A DNA stretch of 11,184 nt, taken from assembly GCA_964406515.1 (NCBI GenBank), contig CAYORV010000017.1:1-11184 (forward strand), in the 5' to 3' direction. The DNA comes from JAGLWP01 sp964406515 (lineage in GTDB: Archaea; Nanobdellota; Nanobdellia; Pacearchaeales; GW2011-AR1). Position 1 is the first letter of the stretch. Each line of letters begins with the position of its first letter. Positions 11,173 through 11,184 of the stretch are shown here, one piece after another. The notes under the pieces were generated by a model. That model had not been told where the DNA came from and did not search any database. It worked only from the letters and a program-made list of their open reading frames with translations. A program made the translations under genes and the position numbers.

Positions 11173-11184
11173 ATGGCCCTGGAG
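11173..11184 (+). CDS. Possible start of a plus-strand gene cut by the window end
   Basis: ATG at 11173 is followed by three sense codons (Ala-Leu-Glu) before the window ends. An AT-rich GTTATATT element lies 18-25 nt upstream, and the gene would be divergent from the 110-residue gene. Four codons cannot identify it. Confidence 0.25.

Overview
The window looks like chromosome from a small-genome, AT-rich archaeon, most likely of the DPANN group (Woesearchaeota/Pacearchaeota-like). The evidence is the gene content: archaeal release factor aRF1, an MBF1-type zinc-ribbon/HTH factor, RNA polymerase subunit Rpo11 (L), RadB, NreA and an archaeal topoisomerase IA. Another sign is that archaeal TATA-like octamers sit about 25 nt upstream of most start codons, as expected for leaderless mRNAs. 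The placement within DPANN is inference from memory of family sequences, not a search.

Layout. (i) 1-1005, plus strand: the C-terminal third of aRF1, then the condensin accessory protein ScpB. (ii) 1054-2935: a two-gene membrane unit, a processive-type GT2 glycosyltransferase followed after 1 nt by a membrane-anchored protein with a cysteine-less thioredoxin-like domain. (iii) 2989-4931: three separately promoted genes for information processing, namely an aMBF1-like transcription factor with a long acidic tail, Rpo11, and the recombinase paralogue RadB. (iv) 4928-5305, minus: an unrecognised 125-residue protein that overlaps the radB stop and is transcribed divergently from nreA. (v) 5391-6596, plus: NreA, a DNA repair protein ending in a PCNA-binding-like motif. 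(vi) 6559-10045, minus: a metallophosphoesterase, topoisomerase IA with an internal repeat, and two small open frames of 55 and 54 codons filling the topA-nreA gap. (vii) 10153-11184: a winged-helix regulator, a small basic protein of unknown function, an unrecognised minus-strand protein, and possibly the first codons of another gene.

How the genes work together: most of the window is housekeeping. RadB, NreA, TopA and ScpB all act on DNA repair, topology or chromosome organisation. Rpo11 and the MBF1-like factor act in transcription, and aRF1 in translation termination. The glycosyltransferase pair is the only clear envelope function.

I see no CRISPR array, tRNA, rRNA, insertion sequence, phage module or defence system. 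The most unusual items are an imperfect in-frame duplication with palindromic character inside topA, loss of zinc or cysteine elements in aRF1, NreA and the thioredoxin-like protein, two unlisted small open frames beside topA, and the very regular leaderless promoter spacing. I found no convincing undescribed multi-gene system.
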